A stretch of DNA of 64,000 bases from Flavobacteriales bacterium UBA7666 (lineage in GTDB: Bacteria; Bacteroidota; Bacteroidia; Flavobacteriales_D; Crocinitomicaceae): NCBI GenBank assembly GCA_002483265.1, contig DLHO01000005.1:160282-224281 (forward strand). Direction: 5' to 3'. The notes below the pieces were generated by a model that was not told where the DNA came from, searched no databases, and was given only the letters and a program-made list of their open reading frames with translations. The position numbers and the translations under genes are program-made. Of this stretch, positions 24,278-33,923 are shown piece by piece. Each line of letters begins with the position of its first letter. Positions within the stretch are counted from its first letter, which is position 1.

Positions 24278-27163
24278 TTACAATTTTCTTGCAACTTCTA
24301 CTTCTTCGTAAGCTTCAACTAAGTCACCAATTTTAATGTCGTTGAATTTATCAATGTTCAAACCACATTCGTAATTGTTTTTCACTTCTTTCACGTCATC
24401 TTTGAATCGTTTCAATGATCCAAGAACACCTGTGTGAATTACAATTCCATCACGAATAACGCGGATTTTAGAAGTACGTTTGATGAGACCATCTGTTACG
24501 TAACATCCTGCAATTGTACCCACTTTCGTGATGTCGAATGTTTCGCGAATTTCTGCAGTACCCAATACTTTCTCTTCGATATCCGGAGATAACATTCCCT
24601 CCATTGCTGCTTTCAACTCGTCGATTGCTTTGTAGATTACAGAATATAAACGGATATCAATTTGTTCTTGTTCTGCCAATTTACGTGCAGCAACGGATGG
24701 CCTTACCTGGAATCCGATAACGATTGCATCTGAAGCAGAAGCTAAATTCACATCGGCTTCGGTAATTGCACCAACTCCTTTATGAACAATATTCACCTGA
24801 ATTTCTTCAGTAGAAAGTCTCAATAATGAATCGGATAATGCTTCGATAGATCCATCCACGTCACCTTTAACGATCAAGTTCAATTCCTTGAAGTCTCCAA
24901 TCGCCAAACGACGACCAATCTCATCCAAAGTAATGTGTTTGTTTGTACGAAGACCTTGCTCACGATACAACTGCTCACGTTTCGTTGCAATCGTTTTCGC
25001 TTCGCGTTCGTCATCCATAATATGGAATGTATCTCCTGCAGAAGGCGCACCATTAATACCTAAAACAGATACTGGTTGTGATGGACCTGCTTCTTTCAAA
25101 GCAACACCATGCTCATCGTGCATTGCACGAACACGACCGTAGTTACGACCAACTAATACTACATCACCAATTTTCATTGTTCCTGCATGTACCAACATGT
25201 TTGTAACGTATCCTTTTCCTTTATCCAAAGAAGATTCGATCACTGTTCCAACCGCATTTTTATTTGGATTAGCGCGCAGATGCAAGATTTCTGCCTCTAA
25301 CAATACTTTATCCAATAATGCATCAATATTTAAATTCTGTTTTGCAGAAATTTCCTGACACTGGTATTTTCCACCCCATTCTTCTACTAAGATATTCATA
25401 GCAGAAAGTTGTTCGCGGATTTTATCCGGATTTGCGCCTGGCTTATCAATTTTATTGATTGCGAATACCATTGGTACATTTGCTGCCTGAGCGTGAGAGA
25501 TTGCTTCTTTTGTTTGAGGCATCACGTCATCATCCGCAGCTACAATGATAATTGCAACGTCAGTTACCTGAGCACCACGAGCACGCATCGCCGTAAAGGC
25601 TTCGTGACCCGGTGTATCTAGGAAAGTCATTTTACGGTCGTCTTTCAACGTAACCGAGTATGCTCCGATATGCTGTGTAATTCCTCCGGCTTCACCAGCG
25701 GTAACATTTGCATTACGGATTTTATCTAGTAAGGAAGTTTTACCGTGGTCAACGTGTCCCATCACCGTAATGATTGGTGGACGGTCGATTAGGTCTTCCT
25801 CTTTATCTTCAACTTCTAAAATTGCTTCCTGAACATCTGCAGAAACGAATTCAGTTTCAAATCCAAACTCTTCAGCAACGATTTGAATGGTTTCAGCATC
25901 CAAACGCTGGTTGATGGAAACAAAGATTCCCAAAGACATACAAGCCGAAATAACCTGAGTTGGAGAAATGCTCATCATCGATGCCAATTCTGACACGGTA
26001 ACGAACTCCGTCAACTTCAAGATTTTTTCTTGTAATTCCGCTTCTAATTGTTCGATTTCACGACGTTGTGCACGATCATCACGTTTCGCGCGACGGTTTT
26101 TGGATCCTTTTGATTTACCTCCTTGTGAAGATAAACGAGCCAATGTGTCCTTAACTTCTTTTTGGATATCTTGTTCAGAAGCAACCGGTCTGTCAACAGG
26201 ACCTCCTTTACGGAAGTTGCTTCCACCACCACGGTTGAATCCTCCTCCACCAGCCGGACGATTTCCACCCGGACCACTTTGGCCTGGAGGGCGGTTTCCA
26301 CCTGGCCCACCTTGTCCTCCGGGACCACCTTGCGGGTTTGTTCCAGGAGTTTTAGGCATTTCTTTCTTAATGCGTTTGCGTTTCTTACGATCATCACCCG
26401 GACGAGAAGAACCAACAGATTTTGGTTTCTCAACAGGCAATTCAATTTTCCCAAGGACTGTAGGTCCGGATAATTTTGTGCGATCAACGCGAATCGTTTC
26501 TATTTCTTTTGGCGCATCAGGAGCCGGAGTTGGCGTTTCTTTTGCTTTTTCCGCGACAGATTCTTTTTCAGGGACAACTGGTGCAACCGGAGATTTTGGA
26601 TACTCACTCTTATCGATTGGTCCATCTTCCTTCTTGCGTTTGTCCGGTCTTGTTTTGGTATTCAACTTATCTAAGTCGATTCTACCAATTACTTGAATTC
26701 CACCATCTGTTGATTGAGCAACCGGCTCTTCTTCAACCTTTGGTTTCACTTCTTCAGCTGGTTTCTCAACAACAGGCGCAGGAGTAGGAACAACTTCTTC
26801 TACTTTCTCCTCTGCCTTTGGAGTTTCAACTTTTGGAGCAACAACAGGTGCAGTTTTTACTTGCTCAGACGCGCTGTTATCAAAATCGTCCTCGTCTTCC
26901 TGAGACTTCGGTTCGTCTTTGATGTCGCGTAAGGTAATTGTCTCACGCTTCTCTCTTTTAACTGACGTCATTTTGGATTGCTCCTTTAAATTTTGGTCAG
27001 CTGCAAATTGAGTGCGCAACATGTCGTACTGCTCCGGATCCAACTTCGTATTTGGATTGGAGTCAATAGCTTGTCCCTTCGACGCCAAAAACTCGACGAT
27101 CGTAGTGACTCCTACATTCAACTCTCCTGCTGCTTTTCCTAAACGCTGTGTTTTACCAGACAT
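24278..27163 (-). CDS. infB: Translation initiation factor IF-2
   Basis: A GTPase of 961 residues that delivers fMet-tRNA to the ribosome. There is an N-terminal IF2-N domain (LGKAAGELNVGVTTIVEFL) and a long disordered region rich in Pro, Glu and Val. A Gly/Pro-rich, RNA-binding-like segment (about 275-325, GGPGGQGGPGG) precedes the second IF2-N domain (near 385). The GTPase carries GHVDHGKT at 469-476, DTPGHEAF and NKID, followed by domains II, III and the tRNA-binding C-terminal domain. It is the last gene of rimP-nusA-infB. A 224-bp gap with a hairpin separates it from nusA. Confidence 0.97.
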   Translation of the reverse strand: MSGKTQRLGKAAGELNVGVTTIVEFLASKGQAIDSNPNTKLDPEQYDMLRTQFAADQNLKEQSKMTSVKREKRETITLRDIKDEPKSQEDEDDFDNSASEQVKTAPVVAPKVETPKAEEKVEEVVPTPAPVVEKPAEEVKPKVEEEPVAQSTDGGIQVIGRIDLDKLNTKTRPDKRKKEDGPIDKSEYPKSPVAPVVPEKESVAEKAKETPTPAPDAPKEIETIRVDRTKLSGPTVLGKIELPVEKPKSVGSSRPGDDRKKRKRIKKEMPKTPGTNPQGGPGGQGGPGGNRPPGQSGPGGNRPAGGGGFNRGGGSNFRKGGPVDRPVASEQDIQKEVKDTLARLSSQGGKSKGSKNRRAKRDDRAQRREIEQLEAELQEKILKLTEFVTVSELASMMSISPTQVISACMSLGIFVSINQRLDAETIQIVAEEFGFETEFVSADVQEAILEVEDKEEDLIDRPPIITVMGHVDHGKTSLLDKIRNANVTAGEAGGITQHIGAYSVTLKDDRKMTFLDTPGHEAFTAMRARGAQVTDVAIIIVAADDDVMPQTKEAISHAQAANVPMVFAINKIDKPGANPDKIREQLSAMNILVEEWGGKYQCQEISAKQNLNIDALLDKVLLEAEILHLRANPNKNAVGTVIESSLDKGKGYVTNMLVHAGTMKIGDVVLVGRNYGRVRAMHDEHGVALKEAGPSQPVSVLGINGAPSAGDTFHIMDDEREAKTIATKREQLYREQGLRTNKHITLDEIGRRLAIGDFKELNLIVKGDVDGSIEALSDSLLRLSTEEIQVNIVHKGVGAITEADVNLASASDAIVIGFQVRPSVAARKLAEQEQIDIRLYSVIYKAIDELKAAMEGMLSPDIEEKVLGTAEIRETFDITKVGTIAGCYVTDGLIKRTSKIRVIRDGIVIHTGVLGSLKRFKDDVKEVKNNYECGLNIDKFNDIKIGDLVEAYEEVEVARKL

Positions 27164-27265
27164 ATATTATTTGCTTCTTTTTAATTAATGTACACCCGAT
27201 TGTTATCCGAATGAACAGTTTTGCTGTGTAAAGATAGTTAGTGTTGATCAGATTTAGGTGAAAAT

Positions 27266-27290
27266 CGGTCAGGTATTTTTTCCCTGACCG
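27266..27290 (-). terminator. Hairpin between nusA and infB (attenuator-like)
   Basis: CGGTCAGG (27266-27273) and CCTGACCG (27283-27290) form a perfect 8-bp stem with a 9-nt loop. On the minus strand it is followed by ATTTTC, a weak U tract. It could reduce read-through from nusA into infB or tune IF-2 level. A -7-like TATCTTTA at 27229-27236 may give infB its own promoter. Confidence 0.5.
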
Positions 27291-27370
27291 AAATCTCAGC
27301 CTAATTTATTATATAAAAGTTATGCTTTTCCTTCGTATTACGCAATTTACCATTGCGATACTCAGTCTTC

Positions 27371-27385
27371 GAAAGCTACGCTTTC
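27371..27385 (-). terminator. Short hairpin just past the nusA stop
   Basis: GAAAGC and GCTTTC pair around TAC, two bases after the nusA stop codon on the minus strand. The surrounding sequence (27320-27390) also contains ATTGCG/CGCAAT pairs, so the nusA 3' end is structured. It is too weak alone to call a terminator firmly. Confidence 0.35.
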
Positions 27386-27387
27386 TC

Positions 27388-28623
27388 TTACTCAAATTCT
27401 GAGCGAAGGATACGCAATACTTCTTGTATTGTTTCTTCTTCTAAGTCTGTGCGCTGAACCAAATCTGCCACTGTCAATTCCAATACAGATTTCGCCGTAT
27501 CACAACCAACTGATTTCAATTCATCCAAAATCCAGCTATCGATTTCATCTGCAAATTCTTCTAAGTCAACATCCTCATTGTCAGATTCACCATCACGGAA
27601 TACATCAATTTCGTATCCTGATAATTTTCCTGCCAAACGGATATTGTAACCTCCTTTTCCAATTGCCAAAGAAACCTGATCCGGTTTCAAGAATACGCTT
27701 GCACGCTTCTCTTCCTCATCAATTTCGATATTGGTAATTTTTGCCGGAGACAATGCACGTTGAATGAACAATTTCGGGTTGTTTGTGAAGTTGATTACGT
27801 CAATGTTCTCATTGCGCAACTCACGAACGATTCCGTGAATACGGGAACCTTTCATACCGACACAAGCTCCAACCGGATCAATACGATCATCGTATGATTC
27901 AACTGCTACTTTTGCTCTTTCTCCCGGTTCACGAACGATACGTTTGATAGTAATCAATCCGTCAAATACCTCAGGAACTTCCAATTCGAATAAACGTTCC
28001 AGGAATTCCGGTGCGATACGTGAAAGGATAATTACCGGTGAGCTGTTACGCATATCTACTTTCGAAACAACTGCACGAATAGATTCACCTTTCTTGAAGT
28101 AATCGGAAGGAATCTGCTCTGATTTCGGAAGGATCAACTCATTGTTTTCATCATCCAATACCATGATCTCTTTCTTCCAAACTTGGTAAACTTCACCTGT
28201 GATAATTTCACCGATACGCTCTTTGTATTTCTTGTACAAATGGTCTTTCTCCAATTCAAGAATACGGGAGATCAAGTTCTGACGAAGAGACAAGATGTTT
28301 CTACGACCAAAGTCATTGAAACGGAATTCTTCTGACACTTCCTCACCGATTTCGAAATCCGGCTCGATTTTGATTGCATCTGAATAAGCGATTTCTGTGT
28401 TTTGATCTTCGACTTCACCATCCGCAACAATTTCTTTGTTTACGAAAATCTGAACGTCTCCTTTATCAATGTTCACGATCACATCGATGTGCTCATCCGT
28501 GTTGAATTTTTTCTTCAACATCGCACGAAACACGTCTTCCAAAACGTGTTGCATCGTTTGTTTATCAATGCTTTTGAGTTCTTTGAACTCCGAAAACGAT
28601 TCTACTAGTTCCAAGCTGTTCAT
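27388..28623 (-). CDS. nusA: Transcription termination/antitermination protein NusA
   Basis: An RNA-polymerase-binding elongation factor of 411 residues. In order: the N-terminal RNAP-binding domain (1-125), S1 domain (about 135-200, GEIITGEVYQVWKKEIMV), and KH1 and KH2 domains (about 230-345, DPVGACVGMKGSRI and VSLAIGKGGYNIRLA). A single helix-hairpin-like C-terminal region (WILDELKSVGCDTAKSVLEL) is present in place of the two acidic repeats of E. coli NusA. It follows rimP by 6 bp and precedes infB, the common order. Confidence 0.95.
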   Translation of the reverse strand: MNSLELVESFSEFKELKSIDKQTMQHVLEDVFRAMLKKKFNTDEHIDVIVNIDKGDVQIFVNKEIVADGEVEDQNTEIAYSDAIKIEPDFEIGEEVSEEFRFNDFGRRNILSLRQNLISRILELEKDHLYKKYKERIGEIITGEVYQVWKKEIMVLDDENNELILPKSEQIPSDYFKKGESIRAVVSKVDMRNSSPVIILSRIAPEFLERLFELEVPEVFDGLITIKRIVREPGERAKVAVESYDDRIDPVGACVGMKGSRIHGIVRELRNENIDVINFTNNPKLFIQRALSPAKITNIEIDEEEKRASVFLKPDQVSLAIGKGGYNIRLAGKLSGYEIDVFRDGESDNEDVDLEEFADEIDSWILDELKSVGCDTAKSVLELTVADLVQRTDLEEETIQEVLRILRSEFE

Positions 28624-28629
28624 AGCTTT

Positions 28630-29106
28630 TTATTTAAATGAAATAACAATTTTTGCTTCGTTTATATCTGAAAATGCGATCTTATTTTCGATCACCACCA
28701 GTTCCTTTTTCTTTTTGCCTTCGATTGCCTGTTTTTCTTCGCGTTTCAGAACAATTCCAGCTTCATCAACAGTTGTTAACGTTCCCGTTACCTTTTCTTT
28801 CGAATTCAATTTCACATCTAAATCACGACCAATATTTTTCACATACTGGGCATGAACGCGCAAAGGCTTATCCAAGCCTGCAGAAGAAACACTCAATTCA
28901 AAATCAGCGTCTTCGCGATCCAAATTATGTTCAATGTTTCGTGAAACAGACATACAGTCTTCAATCGAAACATTTCCTTCTGTCTTATCCAATTCCAAGC
29001 GAATGACATTGGCCGCACTGATCGTAAGTTCCACAATAAACAAGCGTTCATCGCGGTCTTTAATCCGTTCTTCTGCTAATTCTCTTACTGTTTGTTTTGA
29101 AATCAT
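28630..29106 (-). CDS. rimP: Ribosome maturation factor RimP
   Basis: A 30S subunit assembly factor of 158 residues, the standard length. An N-terminal alpha/beta domain carries the family's LDREDADFELSVSSAGLDKPL stretch (about 58-78), and a C-terminal SH3-like domain follows. It opens the rimP-nusA-infB operon. The promoter is at 29167-29197, and a terminator-shaped hairpin (29119-29138) lies in the leader with its U tract ending only about 8 nt before the start codon. Confidence 0.93.
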   Translation of the reverse strand: MISKQTVRELAEERIKDRDERLFIVELTISAANVIRLELDKTEGNVSIEDCMSVSRNIEHNLDREDADFELSVSSAGLDKPLRVHAQYVKNIGRDLDVKLNSKEKVTGTLTTVDEAGIVLKREEKQAIEGKKKKELVVIENKIAFSDINEAKIVISFK

Positions 29107-29118
29107 ATGAGATAAAAA

Positions 29119-29138
29119 GAGGGGACTTGCGTCCCCTC
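29119..29138 (-). terminator. Terminator-shaped hairpin in the leader of rimP-nusA-infB
   Basis: GAGGGGAC (29119-29126) and GTCCCCTC (29131-29138) form a perfect 8-bp stem with a TTGC loop, followed on the minus strand by TTTTT. It lies between the operon promoter (29167-29197) and the rimP ATG at 29106. It therefore forms in the operon's own leader and would stop or attenuate its transcription. It could also terminate transcripts from the delta-60 gene upstream. Confidence 0.75.
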
Positions 29139-29166
29139 ATTTGTGTTGTTAACCTTAAATGTTATG

Positions 29167-29197
29167 CAAATATAGGTGTTTTTTATTGAAAAGCAAA
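29167..29197 (-). promoter_or_regulatory. Strong Bacteroidetes-type promoter of rimP-nusA-infB
   Basis: Minus-strand TTTG (29197-29194), a 19-bp spacer and TATATTTG (29174-29167): a complete match to the -33/-7 consensus. The predicted leader is about 55 nt and contains the hairpin at 29119-29138. Confidence 0.7.
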
Positions 29198-29207
29198 TTT
29201 CTCTGTT

Positions 29208-31697
29208 TTAAAAGCGAACCACGAACCTCGCAATTTTGTATTTTCCTAAACTAATATTCGCACGGATAATATAACTTCCAGAGGCAAGATTGACATCTAT
29301 TGCCTTTTCTTCTGAGGAAACATCAATCTCTTTTAAAAACCTTCCATCCATTGAATAAATGGATATTGATTCAATACTTTCATCCAATTCCCAACTTAAT
29401 TTTTCTCCGGAACCAAGTGGATTTGGATATACGTGAAATGATTCTTCGATCAGTGAATTAAATTCATTTAGTCCAACGGTGTTGTCATTCGAATAGTCAA
29501 CTCCCATTAAATCGTTTATCGGAAAACCATTGACATAGGTATAATCACCTGCAATCAGTAACCTAGTTGAATCCAGAAGAAAATCACTAACATATCCTCC
29601 GGTTACTTTCAGTTGTTTGAAGCTGGGATCATGCGATCCATCCATATTAAAGCGGAATACTTCCTGGTTTCCATAAACAAGTAGCTTACCATCCGGCTGC
29701 AATTCAATGGCATTTGGTTCCTGATAATTTGCTGTCACATTATATTCGCTTTGATAAGTTGCATCCGCAGTACCATTCGCGTTCAAACGGTAAATCCGGT
29801 TTCCCCCAGAGCCTGAAACTATGATCTTGCCATCCGACTGAAGTGCAAAACCAGTAGCAGGAGTAGAGAATGGAGAGAAGCTATTGTTGAATGAGGGGTC
29901 TGAAACTCCTGTCGCACTAATTTTTGTTACGCCTCCCCACCTCTCTTCCACAAGAATTTTGCCATTTGTCAATTCGATAATATCCAGCATATCAGAGGAG
30001 GAATATGGAGTAAATGCAGGATCGAGTGTTCCGTCTAAATTGAGTTTATTGACTGCCTTATTCGGTGAGGTTTGATCATATCCTGCAATAATAATCCTCG
30101 TATTGCTGTTACTCCATAGAATTCTTGTTACTACATAATGCAGGGGGCAGGAGAAACTGCCATCAAGACTCCCGTCTGTATGCAAACGCACCAGTTTCGG
30201 AGTGTAATCCTGATTATTGTTTTGATAATTCACCAATACTTTTCCATCAGGCTGAACCGTAAAAGCGGTAATAATCGCTCCCGCAGGGAAGTGCGCATTG
30301 AATGTAGGATCTAATTCACCATTAGAACTTAGTCTCGCCAAACCATTGATCGTATCTCCATTAAACTGGGTAAATCTTCCACTAACCAGGTAATGCGAAT
30401 TGGAATACTTGCTGATTGATCGAACAGATCCGTTACCCGAAAAGTTATGAGCGGTATGATCATCACTTGCTGGAGGAGTAAAGAAATCTCTCTCAATGGT
30501 AGTTATGTCAGTAAATTTAAGCAAAGACCGGGAGTATTTTCCCAGTATTTTATAGAAATTCCCCCCTATGAGAATCGAACCGTCAGCTAATTTTTCTACC
30601 AGATCAATCGTATCGTCGCTATCACATTTTAAAGATTCGGATAATCCAATAAGTAGACTGCCACTATCGCTCAAATATGCCATGTTGCTCACATTCACTC
30701 CCTGAAAGTCAAGTCCTCCTACAACAATGACATGGCCGTTAAAATCAATGCAATCCTTAATCGCTCCACTTGACATCAGTGTGTTATTCTGAAAGGTATT
30801 ATCAACTGCTCCATTGGAATTCAGTCTTACAATATTGTATGTCTGATGTCCACCATAACTGGTAAACCTGCCACACATCAAAATTTTTCCATCTGCAGTG
30901 AATTTTAATTTATTGATGCTTGCATTGAAACCTCCCGGGGTATACAGGTTGAAATTTGGATCGTAAGTCCCTGTGGCTGTTAATTTAATCAGTCCACTCG
31001 CTGAATTTCCCCAATAGTTTTCAAAATCCCCGCCGACCATAATTCCTCCATCCGGAAAAGTTAAAACGGTATAAAACTCCCCAACAGAAGATCCGGTATA
31101 GTTGGTTCCAAAAGAAGTGTCTACCTGAAGTGAACTTGTGAGGCGTACCAATCCGTTTCTCAGTACTCCATTAAAACTACTAAAGTATCCTGCTACAATT
31201 ACCTTATTTCCAGCTGCAAGTTGAATATCGTTGATTTCAGCCGACGATGTTGTCCCAACTCCGCTATACGACATATCTCTAGTTCCATCGGGATTCAGAA
31301 CTACAAAATTCCCACATGCGGAACCATCGTAATTGTTGAAGCTTCCCCCAACCAAAATTTTACCGGATGGCAACTCCGCAAGAGCCCGAACATTCGATTG
31401 ATCTGCAAATCCCGAATGGAAGGTGTGATCAAAACTTCCATCTGCATTTAACCTGGCTATGCCAAAAGCGGAAAACCCATTTACAGTTTCAAAAGTACCT
31501 CCGATTAACAATTTCCCATTGGACAATTCCAATACTTTATGCACCCGATAGATCCCGGCTCCATTTCCGAATTTCATGTAGAGATCCGAATTAATTGGAT
31601 CCAGGTTAGCCAACTGTATTTGTCCAAAGGAAACAGGTGTGTTAACCACCAGGAAAAAACAGGATAAACGAAAAAGGAATCGATTTAAAGGTGTCAT
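29208..31697 (-). CDS. Secreted beta-propeller (delta-60 repeat) protein with type-A T9SS sorting domain
   Basis: From the ATG at 31697 the protein is 829 residues with a signal peptide (MTPLNRFLFRLSCFFLVVNT...). More than ten delta-60 repeats follow, built on 'GKILVGGSF...GLARLNSDGSLDPTF'-like units that fold as beta-propeller blades. The C-terminal type-A sorting domain begins FHVYPNPLGSGEKLSWEL and ends in KIARFVVRF. It is exported by the T9SS to the cell surface or medium; ligand and activity are unknown. The longer frame upstream (to 31853) is rejected because a -7 box lies inside it at 31721-31728. Confidence 0.88.
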   Translation of the reverse strand: MTPLNRFLFRLSCFFLVVNTPVSFGQIQLANLDPINSDLYMKFGNGAGIYRVHKVLELSNGKLLIGGTFETVNGFSAFGIARLNADGSFDHTFHSGFADQSNVRALAELPSGKILVGGSFNNYDGSACGNFVVLNPDGTRDMSYSGVGTTSSAEINDIQLAAGNKVIVAGYFSSFNGVLRNGLVRLTSSLQVDTSFGTNYTGSSVGEFYTVLTFPDGGIMVGGDFENYWGNSASGLIKLTATGTYDPNFNLYTPGGFNASINKLKFTADGKILMCGRFTSYGGHQTYNIVRLNSNGAVDNTFQNNTLMSSGAIKDCIDFNGHVIVVGGLDFQGVNVSNMAYLSDSGSLLIGLSESLKCDSDDTIDLVEKLADGSILIGGNFYKILGKYSRSLLKFTDITTIERDFFTPPASDDHTAHNFSGNGSVRSISKYSNSHYLVSGRFTQFNGDTINGLARLSSNGELDPTFNAHFPAGAIITAFTVQPDGKVLVNYQNNNQDYTPKLVRLHTDGSLDGSFSCPLHYVVTRILWSNSNTRIIIAGYDQTSPNKAVNKLNLDGTLDPAFTPYSSSDMLDIIELTNGKILVEERWGGVTKISATGVSDPSFNNSFSPFSTPATGFALQSDGKIIVSGSGGNRIYRLNANGTADATYQSEYNVTANYQEPNAIELQPDGKLLVYGNQEVFRFNMDGSHDPSFKQLKVTGGYVSDFLLDSTRLLIAGDYTYVNGFPINDLMGVDYSNDNTVGLNEFNSLIEESFHVYPNPLGSGEKLSWELDESIESISIYSMDGRFLKEIDVSSEEKAIDVNLASGSYIIRANISLGKYKIARFVVRF

Positions 31698-31720
31698 TCG
31701 TAATTTTAGATTTATACTTG

Positions 31721-31728
31721 CAAAAGTA
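31721..31728 (-). promoter_or_regulatory. -7 element of the delta-60 gene
   Basis: Minus-strand TACTTTTG matches TAnnTTTG and lies 23 bp before the chosen ATG at 31697. No good -33 box is visible. Its position within the longer open frame is the main reason for choosing the shorter protein. Confidence 0.45.
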
Positions 31729-31758
31729 AGTATTGTAACTGATTCTAAAAAAACAGCG

Positions 31759-32601
31759 ATGAAAATAACCTGGAATTGTTTGACAATAAATACGAAAGGG
31801 GCTGAAATAATGGAGTTTAGAAACTCCGTTGGAACCAACATCCTCTGGTCCAAACAAACGGATCACTGGAATCGTGTGGCGCCGAATCTCTTTCCTATTG
31901 TTGGGAGGTTAGTGAATGACTCCTATACTTTTCAGGGGAAATCGTATCGTATGAGCCAGCATGGATTTGCACGCGACCGAGAATTTGAAATCGTGGAACG
32001 AACCGAATCTTCTGTTCGATTACGCTTGATTTCAGATACTGAATCGATGGGTGTCTATCCGTTTTCTTTTGTGTTAGATGTCTGTTATTCATTAACTGAA
32101 AATGGAATTACTGTTTCCTATGAAACTCAAAATACCGGAACTGAAGCCCTATTCTATTCGGTAGGCGGACATCCGGCCTTTCAACTGGATGAGCCTTTGG
32201 AAAATTACTATCTGGAATTTGATGAGGCAATCCAACTGGAACGAGAGGAATTAGCCGGAAGTTATTTTTCTGGAGAATCAGCTTATTACGGTGTTTCAAC
32301 TCACTTGAATCTAAGTAGTGAACTTTTTGAGAATGATGCGTTCGTTTTAAAAGATCCCCAATTTCGATCGGTTTCCTTAAAACATATCGATGGAGAAACA
32401 CTTGTTCAAATGACTTGCGATTCCTGGACAGCCATTGGTTTCTGGACAAAAAAAGATGCGCCGTTTATCTGTATTGAACCTTGGTGGGGCTGGGCAGATT
32501 CCGTGGATTCGAGCGGAAAATTGGAAGAAAAAGGGGGAATAAGAGAATTAGAAGCCAGAGGTAAAGAGATCCTGACCTATGAATTTAAAATGGAGAATTG
32601 A
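31759..32601 (+). CDS. Aldose 1-epimerase family protein
   Basis: A mutarotase-like beta-sandwich protein of 280 residues from the ATG at 31759 (MKITWNCLTINTKGAEI). Conserved features are NLFPIVGRL near 45, the HGFARDREFEIV motif near 70 with the active-site histidine, GGHPAFQL near 138 with the second histidine, and a late C-terminal CIEPWWGWADS with the catalytic-type glutamate. It resembles the LacX/YeaD branch acting on free or phosphorylated hexoses. It is divergent from the delta-60 gene; the in-frame extension upstream (to 31639) runs into that gene's 5' end. Confidence 0.88.
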   Translation: MKITWNCLTINTKGAEIMEFRNSVGTNILWSKQTDHWNRVAPNLFPIVGRLVNDSYTFQGKSYRMSQHGFARDREFEIVERTESSVRLRLISDTESMGVYPFSFVLDVCYSLTENGITVSYETQNTGTEALFYSVGGHPAFQLDEPLENYYLEFDEAIQLEREELAGSYFSGESAYYGVSTHLNLSSELFENDAFVLKDPQFRSVSLKHIDGETLVQMTCDSWTAIGFWTKKDAPFICIEPWWGWADSVDSSGKLEEKGGIRELEARGKEILTYEFKMEN

Positions 32602-32638
32602 CAAGGAAGAGCACGCTCAAAATCTTTTCAATTTTCAA

Positions 32639-33892
32639 TTAATCCTTAGTAAGCCGTATAATTTCAATTCGCCTGTCGGTCACTTCTTCCACGATGAGTG
32701 TCCATTTCTCTACTTCTATTTCTTCGCCACCTTGTGGAATGGCTTCCAATTGATGAATCACCAATCCACCCAATGTTTCATACGAATCGGATTCCGGTAA
32801 TTTCAAACCATAGGTTCTGTTTAAGTACGAGATCTCTGCACGTGCAGAAAAGCGGTAGGTGTTTTCGTCGATCTGTTCCTCCAACCATGTTTCATCGTCG
32901 TGTTCATCTTCAATTTCGCCGAAAATCTGTTCGATTACATCCTCAATGGTCACCACACCGGAAGTTCCCCCGTATTCGTCTACCACTACAGCAATGGATT
33001 GACTTTTCTTGGTGAATAATTCCAGTAATTCCTTTCCGGGCATTGCTTCAGGAACAAAGGAAATGGGACGAAGAATCTGTGTAATAGTAGTTGGTTTCTT
33101 GAACAATTCATAGGAATGTACATACCCAATGATGTTATCGACAGAATCTCTGTATAAGAGTAGTTTCGATAGCCTCGTTTCGACAAATTTTGCCAACAGA
33201 TTTTCTATGCTTTCTTCCACATCAATGGCTTCGATTTCCATTCTTGGCACCATGCAGTCACGTGCTTTAATCCGTGAGAAATCGAGTGCATTCTGAAGAA
33301 TCTGGATTTCATTTCCAAGATCTGCCTCATCCTCCATACGCTCATTCACGTCCTGAACAAAATGCTGTAAATCTGTTTTTGAAAATACTTTCTCTGATTG
33401 CTCGACATGAATTCCAAAGAGGCGCAACAAACCGTTGCTCATCCACACAATCAACTTTGTTGGAATATATAAGATCCAATAGATCAAAAACATGGGAGCA
33501 GATCCTAAACGGAAAATCCCATTCGGGTTGATCTGGAAAATGACTTTTGGAAAGAACTCAGCGATGGTCAATACGATCAATGTGGAAATAATTGTCTGCA
33601 GAATAACTATGAGGTATTCCTGCTTGATACCCCACGAATCGATCAAAGGATCCAACGATTCGGCCATGTACATCCCAAAGATGACAATGCCGACATTATT
33701 GGCAATCAGCAATGTTGCAAGGAAATGACCGTCGTTTCCGTAGAAAACATTCAATAATTTACTGTACCAGGAGTTTTTTCCGCGATCCAATTCAACCTTC
33801 AAGCGATTCGAAGACACAAAGGCAATCTCCATTCCTGAAGAGTATGCAGAAAATAGTAGTGATGCAAGAATAATAATGACGGAAGGATCCAT
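32639..33892 (-). CDS. CNNM/HlyC-CorC family transporter-like protein
   Basis: A 417-residue protein. The N-terminal DUF21/CNNM membrane domain with three or four helices covers about 1-180 (ASLLFSAYSSGMEIAFVSSN). A pair of CBS domains follows (about 195-320, CMVPRMEIEAIDVEE and VVVDEYGGTSGVVTIEDVIE), then a CorC-HlyC C-terminal domain (about 335-415, LGGLVIHQLEAIPQGGEEI). The family is linked to Mg2+/Co2+ homeostasis. The flavobacterial GldE is a relative, but the usual gldD neighbour is absent, so no gld name is given. It is the last gene of the sprA train, 31 bp after purD. Confidence 0.9.
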   Translation of the reverse strand: MDPSVIIILASLLFSAYSSGMEIAFVSSNRLKVELDRGKNSWYSKLLNVFYGNDGHFLATLLIANNVGIVIFGMYMAESLDPLIDSWGIKQEYLIVILQTIISTLIVLTIAEFFPKVIFQINPNGIFRLGSAPMFLIYWILYIPTKLIVWMSNGLLRLFGIHVEQSEKVFSKTDLQHFVQDVNERMEDEADLGNEIQILQNALDFSRIKARDCMVPRMEIEAIDVEESIENLLAKFVETRLSKLLLYRDSVDNIIGYVHSYELFKKPTTITQILRPISFVPEAMPGKELLELFTKKSQSIAVVVDEYGGTSGVVTIEDVIEQIFGEIEDEHDDETWLEEQIDENTYRFSARAEISYLNRTYGLKLPESDSYETLGGLVIHQLEAIPQGGEEIEVEKWTLIVEEVTDRRIEIIRLTKD

Positions 33893-33923
33893 TCAGCTAC
33901 TGAAAGCAGGAAGTTACTAAAAT

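Noticed and set aside
25968..26696. 242-codon open frame on the plus strand within infB
   Set aside because: It mirrors the Gly/Pro-rich and acidic disordered region of IF-2, whose codon bias keeps the opposite strand open; the translation is low-complexity with no start signals.
31697..31853. Longer start for the delta-60 protein
   Set aside because: It would place residues before a good signal peptide and cover a TACTTTTG -7 box; the ATG at 31697 is preferred.
32639..33892. Naming the CNNM/CorC protein GldE
   Set aside because: Domain order fits, but the gldD neighbour and GldE-specific features cannot be confirmed from the sequence.
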